Source: Halobellus clavatus | Lineage (GTDB): Archaea; Halobacteriota; Halobacteria; Halobacteriales; Haloferacaceae | Length of the DNA: 64,000 nucleotides | NCBI RefSeq assembly: GCF_900107195.1 | Contig: NZ_FNPB01000004.1 | Coordinates: forward strand, 1 to 64,000 | Direction of reading: 5' to 3' | Shown here: piece by piece, positions 8,658 to 18,583 of the stretch | Numbering within the stretch: the first letter of the stretch is position 1 | How the letters are laid out: every line of letters begins with the position of its first letter | The notes under the pieces: model-generated | The model's database searches: none | What the model was told of the DNA's origin: nothing | The model's input: the letters and a program-made list of their open reading frames with translations, nothing else | Program-made: the position numbers and the translations under genes

Positions 8658-9869
8658 TTAGCGGGCGACGACGTCGACGTCCGGTCCCCCGGGGTCGCTC
8701 CGACAGAGCGCGTGCAGGAAACACGTCTGTTCTGACATATCGAGCAACTCGCGGGCGAAGTCCGCATCTTCACTTGTTTCGACGTACGCACACGTCTCGA
8801 CAGGGGCCCAGCCCGCGGGTGTGGCCTCGTCGCCCCGGACGCCCGCTGTGACGTGCGTGTCCTGGACGATTCGATACGCCGAGAGGTCGGCGTCGACGAT
8901 GTCTGCGTAGCGACCCATCTGGGTCATGAAGCAGAACCCGAGCCCAGCGGCGACGTAGGTCATCGCGTCGGGCGCCCGTCCCGCGCCGCCGCGGCCCGAC
9001 GGCTCGTCGGAGATGAACTCGAAGACCGTTCCGATCGGGCTGAACAACTCGACGGCGACGTGCTTCGTCCCGTCCGGACGGACTGTGCAGGTGCCGCGCA
9101 GGTGGAGCACCCGGTCCTGATCTGCGGAGAGACTGGAGCCCTCGCCGCTCGTGTACGCCTCGTCGCTGTCGGGGAGCGGCTCCGTCGTCGCTCCCGTTCG
9201 ATGGATGATCGGCGGGTCTCGCTCTGACGCGTCGCGGGGCAGCGACTCGAAGGTCTCGATGGGGTCCGGCAGAGTGGGGCCGTCGCGTTCGTCGACGCGG
9301 TCGGGGTCGATCTCGCGGCCGTTCGCGACGAGGGTGAACACGCTGTCGGTGACGTCGTGGATCAGTCCCGAAACCGGGGCCGACTGCACGGCGTCGTCGA
9401 CCAGCGTCCGGAGCGCCTGTGGTTCGGCGTCGGCGTCGATCTCCACGTCGAGATCCACCGGCAGCGCGCCCGCGGTCATCGTCCCCGCGAGGGCCGAGCC
9501 GTTCATCGTGTAGTAGTTGTCCTGCACCAGCGTGAGGTCCTCGACCTCGATCCCGCGCTCGTCCGCGAGTGTGAGGACCTCGCTGGCGAAGGAACTGACC
9601 ATCCCGGTCGTCAGGTGTGCCAGCGGCGCGGGCGCGATGTCCTCACCTTCGAGGTACTCTCCCTCGTCGCTGGCGAGTCGCCAGGTGGTGCCGGTGGCAC
9701 TGTTCGTCACGAGCGCTTCCTTCTGCATCCCGCCGAGCGACCGGACGCGCGTCCGGTGCGCGACGCCGAGTGACGGCTCCGGAGCGTCGAGCCCGTCGAC
9801 CCCTTCGTCGACGGGGAACACGAGCGGGTAGCCGAGATCTTCGAGCGGAGAGACCATCGTATCAGTCAC
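8658..9869 (-). CDS. Tandem OsmC-domain protein
   Basis: A 403-residue protein, about twice the length of a single OsmC protein. Two OsmC-like regions can be made out, roughly residues 35-165 and 215-395. The second has the peroxidatic-type cysteines in GFCFMTQM and ETCAYV/QTCFLHALC. OsmC/Ohr proteins reduce organic hydroperoxides with thiols. The first copy lacks an obvious Cys at the matching position (TTGMVSSFASEV), so only the second domain may be redox-active. It may work on peroxides or in a sulfur-transfer role. Confidence 0.75.
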   Translation of the reverse strand: MTDTMVSPLEDLGYPLVFPVDEGVDGLDAPEPSLGVAHRTRVRSLGGMQKEALVTNSATGTTWRLASDEGEYLEGEDIAPAPLAHLTTGMVSSFASEVLTLADERGIEVEDLTLVQDNYYTMNGSALAGTMTAGALPVDLDVEIDADAEPQALRTLVDDAVQSAPVSGLIHDVTDSVFTLVANGREIDPDRVDERDGPTLPDPIETFESLPRDASERDPPIIHRTGATTEPLPDSDEAYTSGEGSSLSADQDRVLHLRGTCTVRPDGTKHVAVELFSPIGTVFEFISDEPSGRGGAGRAPDAMTYVAAGLGFCFMTQMGRYADIVDADLSAYRIVQDTHVTAGVRGDEATPAGWAPVETCAYVETSEDADFARELLDMSEQTCFLHALCRSDPGGPDVDVVAR

Positions 9870-9988
9870 CGCTTCCTATTCTCTCAGTATGGATTATGAG
9901 GGTTGTGCCGCCGGCCGCCTGCTGTCACGTCCCAGGGGCTCGCGCCTTCGCCCAACGGCTAAGTTCAGCGCGTCCGAGCATCGATCGA

Positions 9989-10867
9989 ATGCCGACCGAC
10001 GACCCGAGCGAGCGACTGGCGGCGATCGCCCGCGAACAGCCTGACGACGTCGACCTCGACGCCCTCGGCATCTGTCTCGACGCGGATTCGGCCGCCGTCC
10101 GTCTCCGTGCGGCCGAGGCCTTGGCTCACCTCGCGCTCTCCGGACGGGACGTCAGTCGGCTCGAAGACCGCATCGAGTCGCTCCTCGCGGACACCGATCT
10201 CCTCGACGAGCGGGTACGGCTGTCGGTCGACGAGAGCGATGGCTTCTTCCAGCCCAGCTCGGTCGGGTTCGCGGTTTCGGCGATGGTGCTCACCGGGCAG
10301 GCCGATCCCGAATCGCTGCTCCGACTGGCCGCCCGCGCATACGAGCGTCACCACGCGACGTTCGACGCGGTGCAACAGGGATACGCGGCGGTCAGGGACC
10401 TCGGCTGGGCGCTCGCCTCGGTCGTGATCCTCACCGACGCGTACGAGACGGCGCTGATCGATCTGGTCACACACGCCGATCCGACGGTCCGCCGGATCGG
10501 GACCGCCGGACTCTCCGACGTCGCCGAGGAGTACGCCCCGATCCGCGGTCGGCTTCCCGCGGAGACGCCGCGACTGGTCGCTACGGCTGCGGACCGCCTC
10601 GCTACCGACCGGGATCGTCGCGTCCGCTACTACGCCGCGTTCACGCTGTACGAGTTCGCCCTCGACGACGCCGGGGCGGTCACCGGACGATCCGACACGC
10701 TCCGTGCGGCGCTCGACGACGAGTACGACCTGGTCCGCAAGGAGGCGGCGGGCGCGCTCGGGACGCTCGGTGCCGTCGAGGCGACCGCCGAGATCCGCGA
10801 GTTGCGGGACGACTCCTCGGCACGGGTCCGAGAGGCCGCGGCGTCGGCGCTCGACGACCTCGAGTGA
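9989..10867 (+). CDS. HEAT-repeat protein
   Basis: The 292-residue protein from MPTDDPSERLAAIA contains helical HEAT-type repeats, clearest at residues 30-45 (AAVRLRAAEALAHLAL) and at the C-terminus (DLVRKEAAGALGTLG, ARVREAAASALDDL). Such scaffolds bind proteins, or act as lyases on bilin cofactors in other lineages. No partner can be inferred. The open frame extends upstream, but that part is Arg-rich and antisense to the OsmC gene, so the ATG at 9989 is chosen. Confidence 0.75.
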   Translation: MPTDDPSERLAAIAREQPDDVDLDALGICLDADSAAVRLRAAEALAHLALSGRDVSRLEDRIESLLADTDLLDERVRLSVDESDGFFQPSSVGFAVSAMVLTGQADPESLLRLAARAYERHHATFDAVQQGYAAVRDLGWALASVVILTDAYETALIDLVTHADPTVRRIGTAGLSDVAEEYAPIRGRLPAETPRLVATAADRLATDRDRRVRYYAAFTLYEFALDDAGAVTGRSDTLRAALDDEYDLVRKEAAGALGTLGAVEATAEIRELRDDSSARVREAAASALDDLE

Positions 10868-10957
10868 GTGTGGGGTCGGGACCCCGGCGACGCCCACCCC
10901 GTGACCGGCCGGAAACCAAAGTTCGTATATCGGCGGCCCCGCGTATTGGCTCACAGA

Positions 10958-11731
10958 ATGATCGACGTGAGCGTCATCGGCTGTGGGAATATGGGGAGTG
11001 CCCTGATCACAGGGCTCTCTGAGGCCGGCGAATACCACATCACGGCCTACGACGTGGACCCCGACGCCTTCGAGCGGATCGAACAGTACGCCGACCGGAC
11101 GACGACGGACCTCGCGGACGTGACCGACTCGGACGTCGTCGTCCTCGCGGTCAAGCCGGACATCGTCCCGCTCGTCCTCGAGGACCTGGAACTCGACGCC
11201 GACCGGACGCTCCTGACGATCGCCGCCGGCGTCTCCACCGACGTCGTCGCCGCCGAGACCGACGCGACCGTCGTTCGGGTGATGCCGAACCTCGCGGCCG
11301 AGACGCAGAATATGGCCGCCGCCGTGACGTGGGACGAACCGAACGACCACGTCGCACAGATGCTCTCGGACCTCGGCGAGTACGTCGTCGTCGACGAGGA
11401 TCTGATGGACGTCACCACGGCGCTGAACGGCAGCGGCCCCGCCTTCGTCTTCTACCTCTTGGGCGCGATGGCCGACCGCGCCGTCGAAGAGGGCCTCGAC
11501 GCCGACGACGCCGAAACCCTCGCCGCACAGACGTTCAAAGGCGCGGCCGAGACCGTGCTTCGCTCCGACGAGGACGTCGAGACCCTGATCGACGCCGTCT
11601 GTTCACCCGGCGGCACGACCATCGAGGGGATGGAGATACTCTGGGACAGCGACGTCGACGCAGTCGTCGGCGACGCGCTGAGTGCCGCCCGAGAGCGATC
11701 GGCCGAACTGGCCGAGGAAGCCGAAAAATGA
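10958..11731 (+). CDS. proC: Pyrroline-5-carboxylate reductase
   Basis: The 257-residue enzyme reduces 1-pyrroline-5-carboxylate to proline with NAD(P)H, the last step of proline synthesis. It has the Rossmann motif [11 protein letters not shown] at residues 5-15, [11 protein letters not shown], and the family signature around [13 protein letters not shown]. The first gene of proC-proB-proA: its stop overlaps the proB ATG by four bases. A TATA-like GTATAT lies about 30 bases upstream of the ATG. In many organisms proC is elsewhere, so a complete pathway operon is notable. Confidence 0.96.
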   Translation: MIDVSVIGCGNMGSALITGLSEAGEYHITAYDVDPDAFERIEQYADRTTTDLADVTDSDVVVLAVKPDIVPLVLEDLELDADRTLLTIAAGVSTDVVAAETDATVVRVMPNLAAETQNMAAAVTWDEPNDHVAQMLSDLGEYVVVDEDLMDVTTALNGSGPAFVFYLLGAMADRAVEEGLDADDAETLAAQTFKGAAETVLRSDEDVETLIDAVCSPGGTTIEGMEILWDSDVDAVVGDALSAARERSAELAEEAEK

Positions 11732-12570
11732 GCGGCGCGATCTCCAGCGGAGAGATCGACCACGCACGCGAACTGGCGGCGACGGCCGACCGCGTCGTCG
11801 TCAAGGCGGGCACCAACTCGCTGACCGACGAGACCTCCAACCTCGACGACGAGAAACTCGACAAACTCGTCGACGACGTCGCCGACCTCGTCCAGCGTGA
11901 CAAGGACGTCGTCCTGGTTTCCTCGGGTGCGATCGGCGCGGGCAAGGGGCGAGCGGGCTTCGCCAGCGAGGACACCGTCGAACAGTCTCAGGCGCTCTCG
12001 ACGATCGGGCAGAGCCACCTGATGCGGCGCTACACCGAGAGTTTCGAGCGCTATGGGATCACGGTCGCACAGATCCTCGTGACCGAACACGACCTCGAGA
12101 ACCCCGAGCGGTTCACCAACTTCAAGAACACCGTCGACACGCTCCTCGACTGGGGCGTCGTCCCGATCGTCAACGAAAACGACGCCGTCGCCACCGAGGA
12201 GATCCGAATCGGCGACAACGATATGATCTCCTCGTCGATCGCTATCGGGCTCGGGGCCGGCCTGCTCGTCACGCTCACCGACGTGGATGGCGTGTACACG
12301 GGGAATCCGAAGCACGACGCCGACGCGGAACTGATCGAGGCGGTCGGCCGGAACTACCACGAGGTCGAAGAGATCGTCGAAGAGAGCGGCAGCCACTCCT
12401 TCGGCGGGATCCGGACGAAGGTCAGCGGCGCACGCCGGGTGAGCGAGCACGGCATCCCCGCAATCATCGCCGCGTCCGCCGAACCGGACGTCTTGGCGAA
12501 GGTCGCAGCCGAACAGGCGGTCGGTACCATCTTTATGCCGATCAACGGCCACGAGACCGAAGCGCAGTAA
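11728..12570 (+). CDS. proB: Glutamate 5-kinase
   Basis: The 280-residue kinase phosphorylates glutamate to gamma-glutamyl phosphate, the first step of proline synthesis. Visible motifs: [25 protein letters not shown], and [17 protein letters not shown] followed by [16 protein letters not shown] (amino acid kinase fold). It is short and lacks the C-terminal PUA domain of bacterial ProB, as in many archaea. The ATG lies within the proC stop (ATGA); proA follows after 27 bases. Confidence 0.96.
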   Translation: MSGAISSGEIDHARELAATADRVVVKAGTNSLTDETSNLDDEKLDKLVDDVADLVQRDKDVVLVSSGAIGAGKGRAGFASEDTVEQSQALSTIGQSHLMRRYTESFERYGITVAQILVTEHDLENPERFTNFKNTVDTLLDWGVVPIVNENDAVATEEIRIGDNDMISSSIAIGLGAGLLVTLTDVDGVYTGNPKHDADAELIEAVGRNYHEVEEIVEESGSHSFGGIRTKVSGARRVSEHGIPAIIAASAEPDVLAKVAAEQAVGTIFMPINGHETEAQ

Positions 12571-12597
12571 CGACTCCACCGACAATCACCTACAACG

Positions 12598-13923
12598 ATG
12601 ACTGACACCGAAACCAAGATCACGCAGGCACAGTCCGCGGCCCTGGAACTGGCGAACATCTCGGCGGAGGCGCGAACCGACGCGCTGCACGCGATCGCCG
12701 ACGCGATCGAGGCCCGCAGAGAAGAGATCCTCGACGCGAACGAGACGGACGTCGCGGAGGCCGAAGAACTCCTCGCGGCCGGCGAGTACACCCAGGCCTT
12801 CGTCGACCGGCTGAAGCTCTCCGAATCCAAACTCGAGAGCATCGTCGAGATGGTCAGAAGCGTGGCCGGGCAGGAGGATCCTCTCGGGAAGACCCTCGAA
12901 GCGCGTCGTCTCGACGACGACCTGGAACTGTACAAGCTGTCAGTCCCGATCGGCGTGCTCGGCACCGTCTTCGAGTCCCGTCCCGACGCGCTGGTGCAGA
13001 TCGCCGCACTCAGTCTCAAATCGGGTAATGCCGTAATCCTCAAGGGTGGCAGCGAGGCCGCCGAATCCAATCGCATTCTCTATGAGATCATCTGCGAGGC
13101 CGCCGCGGAGGTCCCCGACGGCTGGGCGCAACTCATCGAGGCCCGCGAAGACGTCGAGACCCTCCTGGAGCGAGACGACGCCGTCGACCTCCTGATGCCC
13201 CGCGGGAGTTCGGCGTTCGTCGAGTACGTCCAGGACAACACCTCGATTCCGGTGTTGGGGCACACAGAGGGCGTCTGTCACATCTTCGTCGACGAGGACG
13301 CGGACCTCTCGATGGCCGAGGACGTCGCCTTCGACGCGAAGGTCCAGTACCCCGCGGTGTGCAACGCCGTCGAGACGCTGTTGGTCCACGAGTCAGTCGC
13401 CGACGCGTTCCTTCCCGAGATGGTCGCGCGCTATCGGGACGCCGGCGTCGAACTCCGCGGCGATGCACGGGCCCGCGAGATCGCCGAGATGAACGCCGCC
13501 GCGGACGAGGACTGGACGACCGAGTACGGCGATCTCATTCTCGCGATCAAGATCGTCGACTCGCTCGACGAGGCGATCACGCACGTCAACGCCAACGGCT
13601 CGAAACACACCGAGTCGATCATCACCGAGACGGCCGACCGCGCCGAGCGATTTATGCGGGCGATCGACGCCGCGAGCGTCTTCCACAACGCCTCGACGCG
13701 CTTCGCCGACGGCTACCGCTTCGGACTCGGTGCGGAGGTCGGCATCAGTACGGGCAAGACGCACGCCCGCGGCCCCGTCGGGCTGGAGGGACTCACGACC
13801 TACAAGTACCACCTCGAAGGCGACGGACAGCTGGTCGCGACGTACGCCGGCGAGGACCCCCGCCCGTTCCGCCACGAGGACTTCACCGGTGAGTGGTCGC
13901 CCGGTCGGCTCTCAGAGGAGTAA
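12598..13923 (+). CDS. proA: Gamma-glutamyl phosphate reductase
   Basis: The 441-residue enzyme of the aldehyde dehydrogenase superfamily reduces gamma-glutamyl phosphate to glutamate semialdehyde with NADPH. It contains the family stretch VPIGVLGTVFESRPD, LKGGSEAAESN, the catalytic cysteine in YPAVCNAVETLL, and ENASTRFADG-like text (HNASTRFADGYRFGLGAEVGIST). Third gene of the proline operon. Confidence 0.96.
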   Translation: MTDTETKITQAQSAALELANISAEARTDALHAIADAIEARREEILDANETDVAEAEELLAAGEYTQAFVDRLKLSESKLESIVEMVRSVAGQEDPLGKTLEARRLDDDLELYKLSVPIGVLGTVFESRPDALVQIAALSLKSGNAVILKGGSEAAESNRILYEIICEAAAEVPDGWAQLIEAREDVETLLERDDAVDLLMPRGSSAFVEYVQDNTSIPVLGHTEGVCHIFVDEDADLSMAEDVAFDAKVQYPAVCNAVETLLVHESVADAFLPEMVARYRDAGVELRGDARAREIAEMNAAADEDWTTEYGDLILAIKIVDSLDEAITHVNANGSKHTESIITETADRAERFMRAIDAASVFHNASTRFADGYRFGLGAEVGISTGKTHARGPVGLEGLTTYKYHLEGDGQLVATYAGEDPRPFRHEDFTGEWSPGRLSEE

Positions 13924-14078
13924 GCGACAGCTGCTCGGCCGAGTGGAGATATTATTCCAATTCTAATAACTTTCTTCTCTTTGTCCTGATCTGTGGCAAA
14001 TTATAGTTCGAGAGATGAAATCAAATTTGAAACCCTACCGGAACCTATAATTCGTGGACTGCGGAAGAGAGTTCCAGG

Positions 14079-15125
14079 ATGGAGTCCCAAGCGGACGAGC
14101 CCGTCGCGGAGAATCCGTACGATCACCTCATCCAGCACGTCCAAGACGCCGTCGTCGAGTTCGAGCTCGTCGACAGCGACCCCATCGTTCGGGGGGTGAA
14201 CCGTGCGTTCGTCGATATCTTTGGCTACGACGGTGCGGAGATCCGCGACGAATCGCTCAATGACTGGATCGTCCCCGAGTGGCTCTTCGCGGAGGCGAAA
14301 CAACTCGACCAACAGACCGGGACGGGCGAGATCAACTACCAGCGCGTAAAGCGGGAGACGAGCACCGGTCTCCGGGAGTTCCTCTACCGGGGAATCCCGT
14401 ACGACAGTCGCGACCGGAGCATCGACGGCTTCGCCGTCTATACGGACATCACCGAACTCACCCGTCAGCAACACCGCCTCCAGGTACTGAACCGCGTGCT
14501 CCGCCACAACCTCCGGAACGAGGCGAACGTCATCATCGGCCACACCTCCCAGCTCCTCGAACAACTCCCCGATGGATCGGCAGCGTCAGTCGGGGCGGCA
14601 GCGACCGTCGAACGCGCCGCGGCGAAACTGGAGTCTCTCTCACACGAGGCCAGCGAGATTCACTCAGTGCTGTCGGCGACGACCGACACCAGCGTGATCG
14701 ACAGCGTCCCGATCGTCCACGGCATCCTCGAGGAACGCAGACGGCAGTTTCCGCAGGCCGAGATCGAAGCCGATCTGCCGGCGGAACTTCCCGTTCGAGC
14801 GAACGGACACCTGCGCTCTGCGGTCGACGGACTGGTGGAGAACGCCATCGAGCACAACCCCGGCGAACAGGCGTTCGTCCGGGTGCGAGCCACCGCTCTC
14901 GACGAGGGGTGGGCAGCCATCCAGATCGACGACGACGCCCCGCCGATTCCGGCGTCGGAGCAAGACATCGTCACGGGCGATATCGAGGCCACCCAGACCC
15001 AGCACGGCAGCGGACTCGGCCTGTGGCTCGCCAAGTGGACGGCCGAGAGTTACGGTGGTGAGTTACTCTTCGAGGAGAGCGAGTACGGCGGCAACAGCGT
15101 TCGGCTCCGACTCCCGAGGCCGTAG
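14079..15125 (+). CDS. PAS-domain sensor histidine kinase
   Basis: A soluble 348-residue kinase. A PAS domain spans about residues 15-140 (VQDAVVEFELVD, NRAFVDIFGYDGAEI). It is followed by an unusual haloarchaeal H-box (VLRHNLRNEANVIIGH, His near residue 145), an N-box (VENAIEHNPGE) and a G-box (GSGLGLWLAKW). No transmembrane segment and no receiver domain, so it senses a cytoplasmic signal and its partner is elsewhere. The upstream 150 bases are AT-rich and hold the promoter. Confidence 0.9.
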   Translation: MESQADEPVAENPYDHLIQHVQDAVVEFELVDSDPIVRGVNRAFVDIFGYDGAEIRDESLNDWIVPEWLFAEAKQLDQQTGTGEINYQRVKRETSTGLREFLYRGIPYDSRDRSIDGFAVYTDITELTRQQHRLQVLNRVLRHNLRNEANVIIGHTSQLLEQLPDGSAASVGAAATVERAAAKLESLSHEASEIHSVLSATTDTSVIDSVPIVHGILEERRRQFPQAEIEADLPAELPVRANGHLRSAVDGLVENAIEHNPGEQAFVRVRATALDEGWAAIQIDDDAPPIPASEQDIVTGDIEATQTQHGSGLGLWLAKWTAESYGGELLFEESEYGGNSVRLRLPRP

Positions 15126-15202
15126 CCCCGTCGTCGCCGGTGACGCCCAACCCAGTGTTCGGTGGGCTCCGGGGTCGTCACACCTCGGGCTCCGTCGCGG
15201 TC

Positions 15203-15751
15203 TCAGTCCGACGTCGCCGCCTCGGTATCTGTCAGTTCCGCGAACTTCTCACGCACCTTCTCGACTTTCGGCTGGGCGTGCATCCGACAGTACGCGTCGC
15301 TCGGGTTCTTCTCGAAGTAGTCCTGGTGGTACTCCTCGGCCGCCCAGAACCGCTCGAGGGGCTCGATCTCGGTGACCACCTCGTCGTCGTACGCTGACCC
15401 GAGCGCTTCGACGTACGCCTCCGCCTGCCGGTGTTGCTCCTCGTCGTGATAGAGCACGATCGAGCGGTACTGTGTGCCGACGTCAGGCCCCTGTCGGTTG
15501 AGTTGTGTGGGGTCGTGCGTCGCGAAGAACACTTCCAGCAGGTCGTCGTAACCGATGGTCTCGGGGTCGTATTCGACCTGGACGACCTCCGCGTGGCCCG
15601 TCGAACCGGCACAGACCTCGCGGTAGGTGGGATCGTCGGTCTCGCCGCCCGCGTACCCCGACGTGACCGCGTGGACGCCGTCGAGGACTTTCATCGCCGC
15701 CTCCGTGCACCAGAAGCACCCGCCGCCGAACGTGGCCGTTTCGGTCGTCAT
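15203..15751 (-). CDS. msrA: Peptide-methionine (S)-S-oxide reductase
   Basis: The 182-residue enzyme repairs oxidised methionine. It starts MTTETATFGGGCFWCTEA, with the catalytic Cys in the GCFWC motif near residue 12, followed by the family blocks GYAGG, GHAEVVQVEYDP and QYRS; AEEYHQDYFEKNP is also present. The longer open frame upstream is Arg/Pro-rich noise, so the ATG at 15751 is used. Monocistronic. Confidence 0.96.
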   Translation of the reverse strand: MTTETATFGGGCFWCTEAAMKVLDGVHAVTSGYAGGETDDPTYREVCAGSTGHAEVVQVEYDPETIGYDDLLEVFFATHDPTQLNRQGPDVGTQYRSIVLYHDEEQHRQAEAYVEALGSAYDDEVVTEIEPLERFWAAEEYHQDYFEKNPSDAYCRMHAQPKVEKVREKFAELTDTEAATSD

Positions 15752-16048
15752 TCGTCCCGAATACGGCCCCGAATCGTATGTACCTAACGCGGAACCGAAC
15801 TCGCTCGCGCCGCGGCCGGCGTTCGAGGGTGTCTGGCGTTCCACCGTCGGGCGGGGACACTGCCAGCCCTGACGCCAGGACACCGGGTCGCTTGGGCGGT
15901 GGCGGCCGCCGGCCGTGGCGGTAGGAGACGGAATCCGTCCGGGACGACCGTCGCCACGGGGTGGGATCTCCGATCGAACGACGGCGCCGCGACTCACGGA
16001 CCGACACCGCCGGTTTCTATACCCCGGCGCGGAGACGGGGGAGTATTG

Positions 16049-17284
16049 ATGAGTGCGCCAACGGAAGAGCACGCGCCGACCGACGACCGCTCTGCGTCCG
16101 GATCGGGCCGGGACCGACGAACGTACGCCCTCGTCGGGGGCGCGGGGCTCATCTCGACGAGCCTGGCCGCCTACGAGATCGTGCCCGCGAGCGTCACGCC
16201 GCTGCTCCGCGAATCGCTGGGCATCGGTTCGAGCGCCGCGGGGCTGGTGGTGAGTGTGATGTTCGGGACCGCCGTCGTGGGGAGCCTCCCGGCGGGCGTG
16301 GTGCTCGACCGGACCGACTCCCGGCGCGTGATGGCGCTGGCGGTGCTGGCGCTGTTCGTCGCCGGGGTCTGGGGGTGGCTCGCGGGAACGGCAGGCGCCT
16401 ACTGGTCGGTCATCGCGTCGCGGGCGCTCGGCGGGGTGGCGTACGTCGTCGTCTGGAACGCCGGCATCGACATCGTGAGTCGGGCCGTCCACGCCGACGT
16501 TCAGGCGACGGCGGTCGGCATCTTCACTGCCAGCGGGCCCGTGGGGTTCGCCATCGGACAGGGGACCGGTCCGCTGATCGCCGCGCGGTTCGGCTGGCCG
16601 GCGATCCTCCCGGCGTTCACCGCGGTCGCCCTCCTCGGACTGCTCCTCTTCTGGCCGGCGAGCCGAGGGCTCGGCGAGGCCCGCGGTGACGCGCCCTCGC
16701 TGCGAGAGTTCCTGACAGTACTTCGGTCTCCCACGGTGTGGCTCCTCGGCGCGCTCGGGTTCCTCAGCTACGCGCTCTATCTGTTCGTCAACAGTTGGGG
16801 CTCCTCGTATCTCACCCAGGAGCTGGCGCTCTCGCTCGCGACGAGTGGGCTGGTCGTCGCCCTCTTCCCGGGCGTCGGCCTCCTCTCACGCGTCAGCAGT
16901 GGGCTGCTCTCCGATCGGGTCTTCGGCGGTCGCCGCCGGCCCGTCGTCCTCGGATCGTTCGCGCTTGCGGCTCCGCTGTTGCTGGGGTTCACCCGTCTCG
17001 GCTCCGTCGCGCTGGTCGTCGTCGCGCTCCTCCTGTCGGGCTTCGCGATCCAACTCACGCTCGGGCTTTCCTATACGTACGTCCGCGAAGTCGTCGAAGA
17101 ACGCGTCGCCGCTACCGCGGTCGCGTTTCAGACGAGTGTCGGCCTCGCGGGCGCGTTCCTCGCCCCCATCGCGGGGGGTGCTGTCGTCGATGCCGCCGGG
17201 TTTGAGCCCGCGTTCCTGCTCGCCGGCGGGCTTGCGGTGGTCGGCGCGCTCCTGGCGTGGCGCGCACCCGAACCGACGCGGTGA
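16049..17284 (+). CDS. MFS transporter
   Basis: A carrier of 411 residues with a short acidic N-terminal tail and about 12 transmembrane helices. The loop 2-3 motif appears as PAGVVLDRTDSRRVMAL. It resembles the nitrate/cyanate-type branch loosely, but the substrate cannot be deduced. The ATG follows a TATTG spacer. It converges with another MFS gene. Confidence 0.85.
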   Translation: MSAPTEEHAPTDDRSASGSGRDRRTYALVGGAGLISTSLAAYEIVPASVTPLLRESLGIGSSAAGLVVSVMFGTAVVGSLPAGVVLDRTDSRRVMALAVLALFVAGVWGWLAGTAGAYWSVIASRALGGVAYVVVWNAGIDIVSRAVHADVQATAVGIFTASGPVGFAIGQGTGPLIAARFGWPAILPAFTAVALLGLLLFWPASRGLGEARGDAPSLREFLTVLRSPTVWLLGALGFLSYALYLFVNSWGSSYLTQELALSLATSGLVVALFPGVGLLSRVSSGLLSDRVFGGRRRPVVLGSFALAAPLLLGFTRLGSVALVVVALLLSGFAIQLTLGLSYTYVREVVEERVAATAVAFQTSVGLAGAFLAPIAGGAVVDAAGFEPAFLLAGGLAVVGALLAWRAPEPTR

Positions 17285-17332
17285 GGGCGTCGCATTCCCG
17301 TCCGGTGTCGCTGTCACGCTTGCGCCGCCCGT

Positions 17333-18499
17333 TCAGTCGCTCACGACGAGGAGCCCAGCCGCGACCACCAGACAGGCCACGAAGCCGCCGAACGCGAGAT
17401 CGTAATTCGCGTAGGTGGCGACGACGCCGACGTACGCGGGGCCGAGCGCGTTCGCGCTCAGAAAGAGCGCCCGCGCCGCCCCGAGGTCCGCGCCCATCCC
17501 CTCGGCGGGCGCGCCGTCGATGATGATCGCGTCCGCCAGTGGGAATCCGGTCTTGTACCCCAGCGCGAGGACGCCGACGGCGATCCAGATGGCGAGGTTC
17601 GCTGAGACGAACACCAGCCCTCCGAGCGCGGCCGCGGCGATGAGCATCCCGGCGACGGCGATGCCCCGACGGGAGAACCGATCCCCGAGCGTGCCCGCGA
17701 TCGGTTTCACCGCGAACCCGACCGCGAAGACGATGCCGAACGAGAGCCCCGCGAGACTCTCGCTGAACCCTTTCGCCTGCGCCAGGTAGGTCGGTGCGAA
17801 GTTGATGAAGCCGCCGACCATGAAGTAAAACAGCGTGAACGCCACGAGCGTTCGTCGCTGCTGGGTGCTCTGGACGAGCCGGCCGACGGTGCCGCGGAGG
17901 TCGAGCGACGCGCTGCCCACGGTATATCCCTCCCGTGTCGTCGCCGCGTACGCGACCGTGAGGACGCCGAGCGCGATCGCGACGGGGAAGAACGGCGTGC
18001 GCCAGCTGGCGTACGTCAGCGCCAGTACCGCGACGCCGGAAGAGATGAGGCCGCCCACGTCGGTGCCGGCGGCGTAGATTCCGAGCGCGCGCCCCCGGTT
18101 CGCCGAAAAGAGATCCGACAGCAGGGCCCGCGATGGAATCGAGAACAGCCCCTTGCCCACCCCGACGACGGTCGTGGCGACGAAGAACAGGACGATGCCG
18201 TTGACCAGGCCCAGGAGGGCGAACCCGACGGCCAGGATGACCAGGCCGGGCACGATCAGCGTCGTCCGGTTCCAGCGATCGGAGTACTCCCCGCTTGGGT
18301 ACTGGACGAGTGCGTACGACCCCTGAAACACTGCCAGTGCGATGCCTGCTGTCGCCTCCGTGATACCCAGGTCGCTAATGATCGTCGGCAGCAGCGGCGA
18401 GATGAGGAACCGTCCGGTCTGCAGCAGCGCCCACCCCAGCGAGACAGTGTACAGCATCCGCCGCGCGTACCCTGTCAGCTCCGTCGTCGACTCGCTCAC
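17333..18499 (-). CDS. MFS transporter
   Basis: A 12-helix major facilitator of about 388 residues with YPSGEYSDRWNRTTLIV as the loop 2-3 motif and IAGTLGDRFSRRGIAVAG as its repeat in the second half. The start is uncertain: the GTG at 18499 gives VSESTTELTGYARRM. An ATG at 18565 would add 22 Arg-rich residues, and the Met at YARRMLY is later. It may be co-transcribed with the beta-RFAP synthase-like gene upstream on the same strand, across an 84-bp gap. Confidence 0.83.
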   Translation of the reverse strand: MSESTTELTGYARRMLYTVSLGWALLQTGRFLISPLLPTIISDLGITEATAGIALAVFQGSYALVQYPSGEYSDRWNRTTLIVPGLVILAVGFALLGLVNGIVLFFVATTVVGVGKGLFSIPSRALLSDLFSANRGRALGIYAAGTDVGGLISSGVAVLALTYASWRTPFFPVAIALGVLTVAYAATTREGYTVGSASLDLRGTVGRLVQSTQQRRTLVAFTLFYFMVGGFINFAPTYLAQAKGFSESLAGLSFGIVFAVGFAVKPIAGTLGDRFSRRGIAVAGMLIAAAALGGLVFVSANLAIWIAVGVLALGYKTGFPLADAIIIDGAPAEGMGADLGAARALFLSANALGPAYVGVVATYANYDLAFGGFVACLVVAAGLLVVSD

Positions 18500-18583
18500 G
18501 ACCCGCCTTCGGAGACCCACCCCGACATTGGTTCCGATTCGCCCTCGCGGATGTGAACAACTCACGCATCACTCTCGCCGACT